Shown here: one piece after another, positions 7,367 to 15,862 of the stretch
How positions within the stretch are numbered: the stretch's first letter is position 1
How the letters are laid out: each line of letters begins with the position of its first letter
Source of the DNA: Pseudorhodobacter sp.
GTDB lineage: Bacteria; Pseudomonadota; Alphaproteobacteria; Rhodobacterales; Rhodobacteraceae
Assembly: GCA_014378345.1 (NCBI GenBank)
Contig: JACMNW010000288.1
Location: 1-16,900, forward strand
Reading direction: 5' to 3'
Length of the DNA: 16,900 nucleotides
Made by a program: the position numbers and the translations under genes
The notes under the pieces: generated by a model
What the model was told of the DNA's origin: nothing
What the model saw: the letters and a program-made list of their open reading frames with translations, nothing else
The model's database searches: none

Positions 7367-9684
7367 CCCACCCCCTGCCCCATGCTGCTGACCGTCCCAT
7401 ACGCATATTGTTTGTGTTCGCCTGGCTTGTTGTCGGCGGCGAGGAAACCGAAGTGCGCCTTCTGGCGCAAGCGTTGGACAATACCCGTTACCGTATCGAC
7501 GTGCTGCCCTGCCTGCGGCTGGACGGGATGCCAGATCAGACTCATCATCAGCTTGAGGCCATTGGCGTGCATGTGGACCGCACGGCTTATGACCTTAGTT
7601 TTGAAGACACGGTCAAATACATCGAACGCAAAATTGCCGGCTACGATATTGTTGTGTCCTGTCAGGACGTGGCCGATATTTACCCGGCACTGGACCGCCT
7701 GCGCCACCGCCCGCCGTTGATTGAACATGGTGGGTTGGTGTCTGAGGCGCTGTCAGGGCCAAAACATTTCACCACGCGGTATGTGGGGGTTTGCGAATCC
7801 ATCCGGGCAGCGGCTGCCTCACGGATGCCAGACCGCCCACAGCATGCGCGAATGATACCCTCGATGGTGGACCTTTCGGCGTTTGATCCGTCGCATCGGG
7901 GCACCGTGCGCACCAAGTTGAGCTTGCCACTGGATGCGTTGGTTATCGGGTGGGTTGGGCGACTGGACCGCAAAAAACGGGTGGAAGACTTTCTGTGTGC
8001 CGCCGCTATTGTTCACCGCACAGCGCCCAACGCACGGTTTCTGGTGATTGGCGGTGAAGATGCCTTCATGCCCGATTATGCGTTTGAATTGCGCCGCCTG
8101 ACCCGTGATCTCGGCCTATCAGGCGCAGTGACATTTACCGGCGACCGCACCGACGTGCCCGATCTGTTATCCGCCATGGATATCTTTGTCTGGCTATCGC
8201 GCGGCGAAGGCATGCCGCATGTCATAGCTGAGGCAGGAGCAGCCCGTCTGCCTGTAATCGCCACCGCTGATAATGGCGCGGTAGAGCAGATTAGCGATGG
8301 CATTTCAGGCATTTTCGTTGCCCATGAAGACATTTCCGCCATCGCAAAATCTATCCTTCGTTTGGCCGATGACCACGCGTTGCGTCAGCGTTTGGGCAAT
8401 GCCTTGTATGAACACGTCGCCGCCACCTATGACACGCGGGTCGTTGTGCCGCAGTGGGAGGCCTTGTTTGACGAGGTTTTGGCTGAAATGCCGGCACCGC
8501 GGCCCAGTTTGTTTCGAAGCTTTGTCCAAGGCGGGTTTGAATGTTCGACGCATCGGCTGCGCACCGGTCGGCGCTTGGATATCATTGCCAGCACGCAACA
8601 CGATGCCCATGCCGAAGCCGACTATCGCCAGCTTGCTCGGATGGGGATGCGCACTGTCCGCGACGGCTTGCGCTGGCATTTGATTGAACAGCAACCGCGC
8701 CGTTATGATTTTTCAAGCTTTACGCCAATGGCGAAGGCGGCAAAGCAGGCGGGCACGCAAGTGGTCTGGGATTTACTGCATTACGGCTGGCCTGATGATA
8801 TCGACATCTGGTCACCTGCGTTTGTAGACAGGTTCGCGGCCTTCGCCAGCGCATCTGCACGCAGCGTCCGCGACATGACGGATGACGTGCCTTTCTGGTG
8901 CCCTGTGAACGAGATTTCATTTTTCGCCTGGGCAGGGGGGGATGCGCGTTATCTGAACCCATTTGCTGCGGGGCGCGGGTTTGAATTGAAGGTGCAACTT
9001 GCCCGGGCCAGCATTGCGGCGATTCATGCCCTGCGCGATATCGACCCGCGCGCGCGCATTGTGCATTGTGAACCGCTAATTTCCATCCACCACGATCCGG
9101 CGTCGACGCGCCCCGCATGGGAAGCCGAAGGTTGGCATCAGGCGCAATTCCAGGCATTCGAATTGCTAATGGGTCGTATCTGGCCGCAAATCGGCGGTGA
9201 TGCCTCGATGCTGGATATTATCGGCGTGAATTACTATTCCAACAATCAATGGGTCCACGGTGGGCGGCCGATAGATCTGGACCACCCACTTTACAGGCCG
9301 TTGTCGGACCTCCTCTTTGAAACCTATGCTCGTTACAAAAGGCCGATGTTCGTGGCGGAAACCGGCGTTGAAGGACCTCGGCGCGCAGCATGGTTTCGCT
9401 ATGTCGCCGCCGAGGTTTCGCGAGCCCGCAGTCGTGGCGTGCCGGTTGAAGGGGTTTGTCTGTATCCGGTCATGAATCATCTGGGCTGGGATGATGATCG
9501 TGATTGCCACAATGGCTTGCTTTCGCAAAACCACATTGCCGGGCATCGGGGAGTAGACGAAATGCTGGGCACAGCCGTGGCGGAAACGGTTAAGTCATAT
9601 GAAACGCAGCAACTGCCTTCAGCGCGACCGTTAGCGATGCCACCAGCAAACGGTCTTGGCCGGATGGTATCACAGTTTACCTAG
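7363..9684 (+). CDS. Two-module fusion: GT4 glycosyltransferase + GH1-like glycoside hydrolase
   Basis: A 773-residue protein. Residues about 1-375 are a GT4 glycosyltransferase: VVGGEETEVRLLAQAL near the N-terminus, IGWVGRLDRKKRVEDFL, and an exact E-x7-E donor motif (Glu282, Glu290). Residues about 383-745 form a TIM-barrel glycosidase of the GH1 type. It starts GGFECSTHR and continues TVRDGLRWHLIE and LLHYGWP. The probable acid/base Glu517 is in CPVNEIS, followed by DIIGVNYYSNN. The probable nucleophile Glu666 is in FVAETG, and the end has CLYPVMNHLGWDDDRDCHNGL. Both catalytic Glu are present, so the hydrolase is probably active, either trimming or acting as a transglycosidase. No signal peptide is seen, which places it in the cytoplasm. 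The start overlaps the previous stop as ATGA. It is the last gene of the operon. Linkage and sugar are unknown. Confidence 0.87.
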   Translation: MTHPLPHAADRPIRILFVFAWLVVGGEETEVRLLAQALDNTRYRIDVLPCLRLDGMPDQTHHQLEAIGVHVDRTAYDLSFEDTVKYIERKIAGYDIVVSCQDVADIYPALDRLRHRPPLIEHGGLVSEALSGPKHFTTRYVGVCESIRAAAASRMPDRPQHARMIPSMVDLSAFDPSHRGTVRTKLSLPLDALVIGWVGRLDRKKRVEDFLCAAAIVHRTAPNARFLVIGGEDAFMPDYAFELRRLTRDLGLSGAVTFTGDRTDVPDLLSAMDIFVWLSRGEGMPHVIAEAGAARLPVIATADNGAVEQISDGISGIFVAHEDISAIAKSILRLADDHALRQRLGNALYEHVAATYDTRVVVPQWEALFDEVLAEMPAPRPSLFRSFVQGGFECSTHRLRTGRRLDIIASTQHDAHAEADYRQLARMGMRTVRDGLRWHLIEQQPRRYDFSSFTPMAKAAKQAGTQVVWDLLHYGWPDDIDIWSPAFVDRFAAFASASARSVRDMTDDVPFWCPVNEISFFAWAGGDARYLNPFAAGRGFELKVQLARASIAAIHALRDIDPRARIVHCEPLISIHHDPASTRPAWEAEGWHQAQFQAFELLMGRIWPQIGGDASMLDIIGVNYYSNNQWVHGGRPIDLDHPLYRPLSDLLFETYARYKRPMFVAETGVEGPRRAAWFRYVAAEVSRARSRGVPVEGVCLYPVMNHLGWDDDRDCHNGLLSQNHIAGHRGVDEMLGTAVAETVKSYETQQLPSARPLAMPPANGLGRMVSQFT

Positions 9685-9774
9685 AGGCTTGGGACCGTGC
9701 AGAGCATCGACGAAGCGCAGATGCGACTCGCTTGACCGCTAGGAAGTTTTGCACGACGACGGCGGGTGCAACAC

Positions 9775-10758
9775 TTATTCACTGTATCCCGCCGCATTTG
9801 ACCAACGCCAAGCATCTGCAATCATTTGGGGCAGCGTCGAGTGTTTGGGTGCCCATCCCAATTCCGCTATCGCATGGGCCGATCCGGAAACCAGGCGCGC
9901 GGCATCACCCGGCCTGCGTACTCCTTCAATCACCGGCACGGGCCGATTGGTGGCATTACGCGCTTGGGCGATGACTTCGCGTACAGAAAAACCTGTCCCT
10001 GTGCCGAGACAAAACACGCCGCCCTTGCCGGAAAGGCCACGCTGAAGGCCAAGGACGTGAGCGTCGGCCAGATCCATGACATGCACATAATCACGAACGC
10101 AGGTTCCGTCTGGCGTGTTGTAATCACTGCCAAAGACGGTGAGCGCCGCCCGACGTCCTGCAACCGTGTCCAACACCAGCGGGATAAGATGCGTCTCTGG
10201 ACGATGTTGCTCACCAACCTCGCAGTCCGGGTCTGCACCCGCGACGTTGAAATATCGGAAGATGACCGCATTCAAGCCATCGCTGACGGCAAAATTTGCC
10301 AGCATTTGCTCAATCGCGAGTTTGGACGCGCCATAGGCGTTGATCGGATGCTGTGGCGTCGTTTCGTTTAACACCACACCATCCGGATCACCGTAAGTGG
10401 CACAAGTGGATGAAAAGACAAATGCCTTGCAGTTTGCCGCAAGTGCCGTTTCGATCAGGTTCAACGCTGCGGTAACATTGGTGCGCCAGTATCGACCGGG
10501 ATCGGTCATCGACTCGCCCACTAAGGACAGAGCGGCAAAATGCATCACTGCTATGGGGCGGAATTTTACAAATGCCGCTGCCAGACGGTCACGATCCAGA
10601 AGATCGCCCCGCACGAATGGGCCGTATTTAACAGCGTCACGCCAGCCGGTGGATAGATTGTCAAATGTAACAGGGATAAACCCATGCCCGCTTAACACTT
10701 TGCAAACATGCGCGCCGATGTATCCCGCGCCACCCGTTACCAGTACATTTTTCGACAA
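9775..10758 (-). CDS. galE: UDP-glucose 4-epimerase
   Basis: A 327-residue short-chain dehydrogenase/reductase that interconverts UDP-glucose and UDP-galactose with bound NAD. It shows TGGAGYIG (residues 8-15), the SST catalytic segment (116-118), YGASK with Tyr142 and Lys146, FRYFNVAGAD, and CVRDYVHVMDLADAH. The start is taken as TTG at 10758 because GGGGAG lies 7 nt upstream and the protein then begins like other GalE (SKNVLVTGG). An ATG at 10779 has no such site. It is convergent with the glycan operon across a 90-bp gap, in which only a weak 6-bp stem (9749-9754 with 9766-9771) is seen and no classic terminator. It probably feeds Glf with UDP-galactopyranose. Confidence 0.93.
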   Translation of the reverse strand: MSKNVLVTGGAGYIGAHVCKVLSGHGFIPVTFDNLSTGWRDAVKYGPFVRGDLLDRDRLAAAFVKFRPIAVMHFAALSLVGESMTDPGRYWRTNVTAALNLIETALAANCKAFVFSSTCATYGDPDGVVLNETTPQHPINAYGASKLAIEQMLANFAVSDGLNAVIFRYFNVAGADPDCEVGEQHRPETHLIPLVLDTVAGRRAALTVFGSDYNTPDGTCVRDYVHVMDLADAHVLGLQRGLSGKGGVFCLGTGTGFSVREVIAQARNATNRPVPVIEGVRRPGDAARLVSGSAHAIAELGWAPKHSTLPQMIADAWRWSNAAGYSE

Positions 10759-11108
10759 TAACGTTCTCCCCTTTGGCATTGACAAACGGAACAGGCGCCC
10801 GAAAGTTTGTGTAGTTAAAACCCGGATGAACTGTCTTTGTTCCGTAAAAACGGATGGTTGAAGCTTGGGACTCGGCGATTGTTTCGGTGTTGTTGAAGTA
10901 ATGCGGAACTATCCCGCTTGGCGTTTGTTTTGACCTTTGACTACAGGTTGTTTTCCTCTTTGACGCCACCAGTGACAGGGCATGAACCGTGTGATGACGC
11001 ACCTTATTAACATGTTTAAGAACTGCCAGCCCGAATGTCCCTCGATTGGTAGCCTAAGTGAAGGATCTAACAACCATTCCTATTTTCAGTCTTATTAAGG
11101 ATGCCGTT
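10759..11108. other. Divergent intergenic region between galE and osmF
   Basis: About 350 bp with no gene I can support. It must contain the leftward galE promoter and the rightward promoter of the osmoprotectant operon. TTGAC-like boxes occur near 10930, 10937 and 10960, but none has a good -10 box at 16-18 bp. A GTG at 11058 would extend osmF by 17 codons, but this would put extra residues before a normal signal peptide. The real osmF site is AAGGA at 11097-11101. Confidence 0.5.
10766..10771 (-). promoter_or_regulatory. Ribosome binding site for galE TTG start
   Basis: GGGGAG on the minus strand lies 7 nt before the TTG at 10758. It is the only good site near the possible starts and so decides for a non-ATG start. 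Confidence 0.65.
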
Positions 11109-12032
11109 ATGACCCTTACAGTGACCCGCCGAAATTGGTTGGCAATTGCCGCTTGGCTTTCTTTGTGTCCCGCAGTTGCCTTCGCACAGGATCCGGTCCG
11201 GGTTGCATCGAAGCTGGACAGCGAGGGTGCCCTGCTGGGCAGCATCATCATGCAAGTGTTGGAGGCCGGTGGCATCCCTACCGAAAACCGATTGCAGATG
11301 GGGGCGACAAAGATCGTGCGTGCGGCCTTGCTGGCAGGCGAGATCGACATTTACCCCGAATACACCGGCAATGCGGGATTCTTTTTTAGCAGCGACACGG
11401 ATCCCGTCTGGAAAGACGCAAAGCTGGCAGCATCAAAGGCTGCAGAGCTGGATGCGCCAAATGGCATTGTCTGGTTGGCACCTGCACCAGCAAACAATAC
11501 TTGGGCGATCGCGCTACGCAAAGATCTTGCCGACGCCAAGGGACTTGCGTCAATGGAGGATTTGGCATCCTACATTACGGGGGGGGGAGAGTTCAAACTT
11601 GCAGCATCGGCGGAATTTGTTGAAAGCCCGGCGGCCCTGCCGGCCTTTGAAACGGCTTACGGATTTACTGTTGCGCCGGACCAGGTAGTGGTGCTTGCGG
11701 GCGGTGATACTGCGGCGACCATAAGGGCTGCTGCGGAAGGCACATCTGGCGTCAATGCCGCAATGGTGTATGGCACCGATGGTGCAATTGCAGCACTTGG
11801 TCTGGTTGTGATGACCGACAACAACGGCGCACAGGCGGTATATGAACCCGCGCCCACGGTGCGCAAGGACGTTCTGGATGCCAATCCACAGATACAAGGA
11901 TTGCTGGACCCTGTTTTTGCCACGCTGGACGCCGAAACGTTGCGCGAGTTAAATGCACGTATTCAGGTTGACGGCGAAGACTATGCGGCGGTTGCAAAAG
12001 ACTACCTGACCGCGCAAGGATTCTTGAAATAA
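11109..12032 (+). CDS. osmF: Osmoprotectant ABC transporter, periplasmic binding protein OsmF (YehZ)
   Basis: A 307-residue substrate-binding protein for glycine betaine-type quaternary amines. An N-terminal signal peptide has two Arg (7-8), a hydrophobic stretch (10-25) and a likely cut after AFA26. There is no proper lipobox, so it should be free in the periplasm. The mature part follows OsmF of E. coli closely as I recall it: SKLDSEGALLG, GEIDIYPEYTGN, LAPAPANNTWAI, FKLAASAEF, LAGGDTA, TSGVNAAMVYGTDG. The start at 11109 has an AAGGA site 7 nt upstream. It heads a four-gene importer operon, with 9 nt before yehY. Expression under osmotic stress is known for the E. coli system; nothing in the sequence proves it here. 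The exact substrate is uncertain. Confidence 0.92.
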   Translation: MTLTVTRRNWLAIAAWLSLCPAVAFAQDPVRVASKLDSEGALLGSIIMQVLEAGGIPTENRLQMGATKIVRAALLAGEIDIYPEYTGNAGFFFSSDTDPVWKDAKLAASKAAELDAPNGIVWLAPAPANNTWAIALRKDLADAKGLASMEDLASYITGGGEFKLAASAEFVESPAALPAFETAYGFTVAPDQVVVLAGGDTAATIRAAAEGTSGVNAAMVYGTDGAIAALGLVVMTDNNGAQAVYEPAPTVRKDVLDANPQIQGLLDPVFATLDAETLRELNARIQVDGEDYAAVAKDYLTAQGFLK

Positions 12033-12041
12033 GGTACAGGC

Positions 12042-13226
12042 ATGCATCGTCCAGATGCGCCATTGGGTGTGGCAGTTCATAATCGGCCAATGCTGGCGCT
12101 GGCTACGGGAGTGTTGTTGGCAGGCATGCTATTGCCGTTTGTGGCCCATGCCCCAAACCGGCTGGTGTCGGGGGTAGCTTTGCAACTTTGGCAGGTGCCC
12201 GATGTGTGGTCATGCGTCGCCTTGATACCGGCCCTGCCATTGATGATCGGGGCATTCTTGCGGCAGACGGGGATGGTGCTATGGGGGCTGCTTGCCGCGG
12301 CGATCGTGCTTCCAGTAGGGTTAACCCACGTCGCAGCCGTCAGCGCCGAAGCCTTAAGCCTGTCCGCCGAGTCCAAGTCTGCCAGAACATCGCTTGGGTC
12401 GGGCTTTTGGGTCATGATATTGGCTACTGCCCTGATGATACCCGACCTAACAGCGAGAATGGGTCTTTCGCCTAAAGTCCGTTTATTTGTCAGTTGCGTG
12501 GCAATTGCACCACTGGCGGCCATGGTTTTGTTGGGCCATTTGGATGCCATGTCGATCATGAAGGAATACACAAACAAGGCCGCGCTTTTTCACGCCGCCC
12601 TGATCCGCCATTTTGTAATTGTGCTGGGCGCATTGGTGCCGACGCTGCTTCTGGGCGTGCCCTTGGGGATAATTGCTTTCCGGCGCCCGGCCTTTGGCGG
12701 CCCGGTTCTGGCAGGTCTGAATATCATTCAGACGGTCCCGTCGATTGCGCTGTTCGGATTGCTGATGGCACCGCTTTCCGCGCTTGCCGCCAGGGTACCC
12801 CTGCTGCAGAGCATCGGGATTAGTGGCATCGGTCTTGCCCCGGCAATCATCGCTTTGACGCTTTATGCCATGTTACCCATTGTGCGAAACACATATCAGG
12901 GTCTGGGCGAAGTGCCACCCCAGGTAGTGGAGGCGGCGCGGGGCGTCGGCATGACGCCCACACAAGTGTTCTGGCATGTCGAGCTTCCGCTGGCACTTCC
13001 GGTGTTTCTTGCAGGGTTAAGGGTGACGGTGGTGCAAGCGATCGGACTTGCAGCGGTTGCGGCACTAATCGGCGCGGGCGGGCTTGGATCTATTATGTTT
13101 CAGGGTCTTTTTGCAAATGCGCTGGATCTTGTGCTGCTGGGTGCGCTGCCCATCATCGGCATCGCAGTTGCAGCAGATGCCATTTTCAACTTTGCGCTCA
13201 TAAGTTTGCAAAGAACAAAAACATGA
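12042..13226 (+). CDS. yehY: Osmoprotectant ABC transporter, permease YehY
   Basis: A 394-residue inner-membrane permease. The first half (to about residue 180) has several hydrophobic spans with no domain I can name, as in YehY. The second half is a binding-protein-dependent permease domain with the ATPase-contact EAA loop (EAARGVGMTPTQVF, then ELPLALPVFLAGLR) and GAGGLGSIMFQGL near the end. It forms the membrane channel with YehW. AAGG at the end of osmF is 7 nt upstream of the ATG, and the stop overlaps the next start as ATGA. The length is close to E. coli YehY (about 385, from memory). Confidence 0.92.
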   Translation: MHRPDAPLGVAVHNRPMLALATGVLLAGMLLPFVAHAPNRLVSGVALQLWQVPDVWSCVALIPALPLMIGAFLRQTGMVLWGLLAAAIVLPVGLTHVAAVSAEALSLSAESKSARTSLGSGFWVMILATALMIPDLTARMGLSPKVRLFVSCVAIAPLAAMVLLGHLDAMSIMKEYTNKAALFHAALIRHFVIVLGALVPTLLLGVPLGIIAFRRPAFGGPVLAGLNIIQTVPSIALFGLLMAPLSALAARVPLLQSIGISGIGLAPAIIALTLYAMLPIVRNTYQGLGEVPPQVVEAARGVGMTPTQVFWHVELPLALPVFLAGLRVTVVQAIGLAAVAALIGAGGLGSIMFQGLFANALDLVLLGALPIIGIAVAADAIFNFALISLQRTKT

Positions 13227-14149
13227 TAGAATTTCGAAATATTACCAAGGCGTTTGGCGAGACGGTTATCGTTCAGGACCTGAATTTCAAGATCAACAAA
13301 GGCGAGTTTTGCGTGCTGATCGGCCCTTCGGGATCGGGCAAATCCACAATCCTTAAAATGATCAATCGATTGGTCGAACACAGCGCGGGTGAAGTGCTGT
13401 TCGCTGGCGAACCGATCCGCAGCTTTCGGCCTGAAATTCTGCGCCGCCGCATTGGCTACGCCATCCAGTCTGTTGGCTTGTTCCCTCATTGGACAGTAGA
13501 GCAGAATATTGCGACTGTGCCGCAATTGCTTGGATGGAGACCTGAACGCATTGCCGCGCGGATAACCGAGCTTTTGGTATTGCTGAATTTGGATGCCGCG
13601 CGTTTTCGAAACGCGTATCCGCATCAGTTGTCGGGCGGGCAGCAACAGCGCGTAGGTGTCGCGCGGGCCCTAGCGGCAGACCCTGACGTAATGCTGATGG
13701 ACGAGCCGTTTGGCGCGTTGGACCCGATCACGCGCGAGAGCCTGCAAGCCGAATTGTTGCGCATCCATGCTGCAACTGGCAAGACTATCGTTTTCGTTAC
13801 GCATGACATGGACGAAGCCCTGCGGCTTGCCTCGCGGCTGATAATTCTTGAAGGCGGCAAAATTGTGCAATCTGCCAGTCCGCGGGAGGTGTTGGAAGCG
13901 CCCAACAGCAGCTTTGTCCGGGAATTTCTGGGCAAGGACGATTACGGGCTCAAACTGCTTTCCCTGCAACTGGTAAGCGAACGGATGAAAACGGTAGACA
14001 TTCCCTGCAGCCCCGAGCCGGTTAAACCGGACGACAGCCTGCATTTGGCCCTGTCGCGGATGGTGGCGGCAAAGGCCAACCGCGTCGCCGTCGTCGGACC
14101 TATGGGTGAAAGAATGGGCACGCTCTTTTTGACAGATATCGTAACATGA
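13223..14149 (+). CDS. yehX: Osmoprotectant ABC transporter, ATP-binding protein YehX
   Basis: A 308-residue ATPase that powers the importer from the cytoplasmic side. It has Walker A GPSGSGKST (34-42), a Q-loop in YAIQSVGLFPHW, the signature LSGGQQQR (136-143), Walker B VMLMDEP (156-162) and the H-loop THD. All catalytic parts are intact. After about residue 240 a C-terminal part with DDSLHLALSRM and NRVAVVGPMG looks like a reduced CBS domain. In related OpuA/OpuC ATPases CBS domains sense ionic strength; whether a single short copy does so is unknown. The length matches E. coli YehX. Both ends overlap the neighbours by ATGA. Confidence 0.94.
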   Translation: MIEFRNITKAFGETVIVQDLNFKINKGEFCVLIGPSGSGKSTILKMINRLVEHSAGEVLFAGEPIRSFRPEILRRRIGYAIQSVGLFPHWTVEQNIATVPQLLGWRPERIAARITELLVLLNLDAARFRNAYPHQLSGGQQQRVGVARALAADPDVMLMDEPFGALDPITRESLQAELLRIHAATGKTIVFVTHDMDEALRLASRLIILEGGKIVQSASPREVLEAPNSSFVREFLGKDDYGLKLLSLQLVSERMKTVDIPCSPEPVKPDDSLHLALSRMVAAKANRVAVVGPMGERMGTLFLTDIVT

Positions 14150-14907
14150 TGGACACGATGGCAATTGCGCTTGGTATCCGCGATGCCCTGCGACGCTTCA
14201 TCATCGGGCTAGTGCTTTATCTGGCAATCCTTCTGGCGCTGCCTTATAGCACGCCCATCTTTTCTGCACTGTTCCCGCAGTTGGAGCGGCCGCTATATCA
14301 GCAACAAACATTTGCAAAATTGGTCGCTGCGCATGTGATGCTGGTTCTCGTGGCCAGTTTTGTGGCCATGGTCGTGGGCATCGGCGCCGGAATGTTCGTC
14401 ACAAGACCCCGGGGGCGCGAGTTTCGCAAAATATTTGAAACACTATCCGCGATGGGACAGACATTTCCCCCCGTCGCCGTTTTGGCAATATGCGTGCCCG
14501 TGATAGGGTTTGGGTTCTGGCCGGCATTCGTCGCGCTTGCGCTGTATGGCGTGCTACCAATTGGTGAAAACACGGTTTCCGGGCTGGAAGCGGTCTCCCC
14601 CGCAGCGAAAGAGGCTGCAGACGGCATCGGCATGACGCCCATTCAGGTCTTGAGGCGCATTGAATTGCCCCTTGCGGCACCGGTCATTCTAGCTGGCATC
14701 CGCACATCGGTGACCATCAACATCGGCACGGCGGCCATCGCATCTACAGTGGGCTCGGTGTCGCTTGGCCTGCCGATTATTGTTGGATTGAACGGAAACA
14801 ACACTGCCTATATTGTTCAGGGCGCAGTGCTGGTCGCCGGATTGGCGATTGTGGTGGATTTGGGGTTTGAGGCTTTGCTGTCGCGCCTAAGCCGGTGGAA
14901 GGCGTAG
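14146..14907 (+). CDS. yehW: Osmoprotectant ABC transporter, permease YehW
   Basis: A 253-residue inner-membrane permease with one binding-protein-dependent permease domain. The EAA loop reads KEAADGIGMTPIQVL, then ELPLAAPVILAG, followed by GSVSLGLPIIVGL. About five to six hydrophobic segments are visible. It pairs with the longer YehY to form the channel. The ATG at 14146 overlaps the yehX stop; a second ATG at 14149 would only drop one residue. It ends the operon. No clear hairpin terminator follows the TAG; the next 88 bp are featureless. Confidence 0.92.
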   Translation: MMDTMAIALGIRDALRRFIIGLVLYLAILLALPYSTPIFSALFPQLERPLYQQQTFAKLVAAHVMLVLVASFVAMVVGIGAGMFVTRPRGREFRKIFETLSAMGQTFPPVAVLAICVPVIGFGFWPAFVALALYGVLPIGENTVSGLEAVSPAAKEAADGIGMTPIQVLRRIELPLAAPVILAGIRTSVTINIGTAAIASTVGSVSLGLPIIVGLNGNNTAYIVQGAVLVAGLAIVVDLGFEALLSRLSRWKA

Positions 14908-14995
14908 CAAAAAATCACACCTAAATTGGCGCCATAACCGGGGGTCAAGGTGCAGCGGCCCCAAGCAATGGCCGACCCAGCAACAATCGTTCGAC

Positions 14996-15862
14996 CTACA
15001 GAATTGCGGCGGGAAGGGGTGACTGATGGCGCAGGGGGCCAATCGTCTGAAAAATTTCCGCTACCGCCGGAATTTCAGACTGCCCCATGTCCGGGCATAA
15101 TGGCACGTCGGGATCAAGACTTCGTGCGCATAGAACCGCCGCCATGCCGCCGGGTGCACGGCACTCCAGCTGGCAGGATGCCCGCACGGTTAATACGGGA
15201 ATGGATAATTGGCAGATCCAGCGACTTCATCCTTGAAATTATCGCGCGATCTTCGTGCATTGGCATCGGCGCGAAACCACCAGCCGCTGCATAGGCCGAC
15301 CTGCTGAACACAAGGCTGGCCCCGGTGTCTTTTCATGCCCTGCTTTACCCGTCAGGTGAAATTCCAACTAAGCTTGAGGTTGAAAAAGTTGCATTCCAAA
15401 GCTTCGCGCCGAAGCAAAGCTGGCGGCAATGAAGCATGTTCGTGGGCGATCGGCAGGACCAAACCGCAGACTGCTGCGGCACCCTTCGCAAGGTAGCGCA
15501 CGTTGTCCGAAACCGAGGAAGGGGCCACAAGGCAATCTGCATCAGATGTCACCAGTCAGCGTGGGCGCTTCTTATGCTGGATGCTGGCTGCCCCCAACCA
15601 CTGCGCAGCGCCAACGCCCCCGCTCGGCAATGGTGCAGTCGATCACTGCAGCACCCGACGCAAGCGTCAGCGCAATCGTCGCATCGGTACAGTTATTGGC
15701 TACAACCAGCACGTCCGCACCCTGCCCGACCAAGGGCTTTAGACAAGCTGTAAGTCGGTCAGCTTCATTTCGGGCCGGGTTACCACAAGACAATCTGTCA
15801 ACCCCCCACCCGGCGGGAATTGAAACATCGTGGGTTTTGCGGGAAGGCGAGGCAACATTCAT
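14996..15862 (-). pseudogene. Decayed GT2-family glycosyltransferase
   Basis: On the minus strand four pieces in shifting frames together read like one GT2 glycosyltransferase. Piece 1 (15862 to about 15590) has NPARNEADRLTACL, VLVVANNCTDAT and GAAVIDCTI. Piece 2 (about 15552-15355) has TSDADCLVAP, the DxD-type metal site, then AAVCGLVLP. Piece 3 (about 15335-15190) has GASLVFSRSAYAAAGGF and MHEDRAI, the ED motif. Piece 4 (about 15187-14996) has SCQLECRAPGGMAAV, typical of the C-terminus. Order and spacing fit a single gene of about 290 codons with at least three frameshifts and missing stretches, so it cannot make the full protein. It would have transferred a sugar from a nucleotide donor. 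It lies between the intact transporter operon and a broken IS element. Confidence 0.8.

Noticed and set aside
9749..9771. TTGCAC/GTGCAA stem between the convergent operon and galE as a terminator
   Set aside because: Only 6 bp, 11-nt loop, and no T run on either side.
10786..10845. 8-bp inverted repeat ACGGAACA/TGTTCCGT upstream of galE
   Set aside because: Arms are 44 bp apart, and a match of this size is expected by chance in a 350-bp gap.
11101..11112. Three-codon mini frame (ATG CCG TTA TGA) ending on the osmF start
   Set aside because: Could be a coupling leader, but it is too short to tell from chance, and osmF has its own ribosome binding site.
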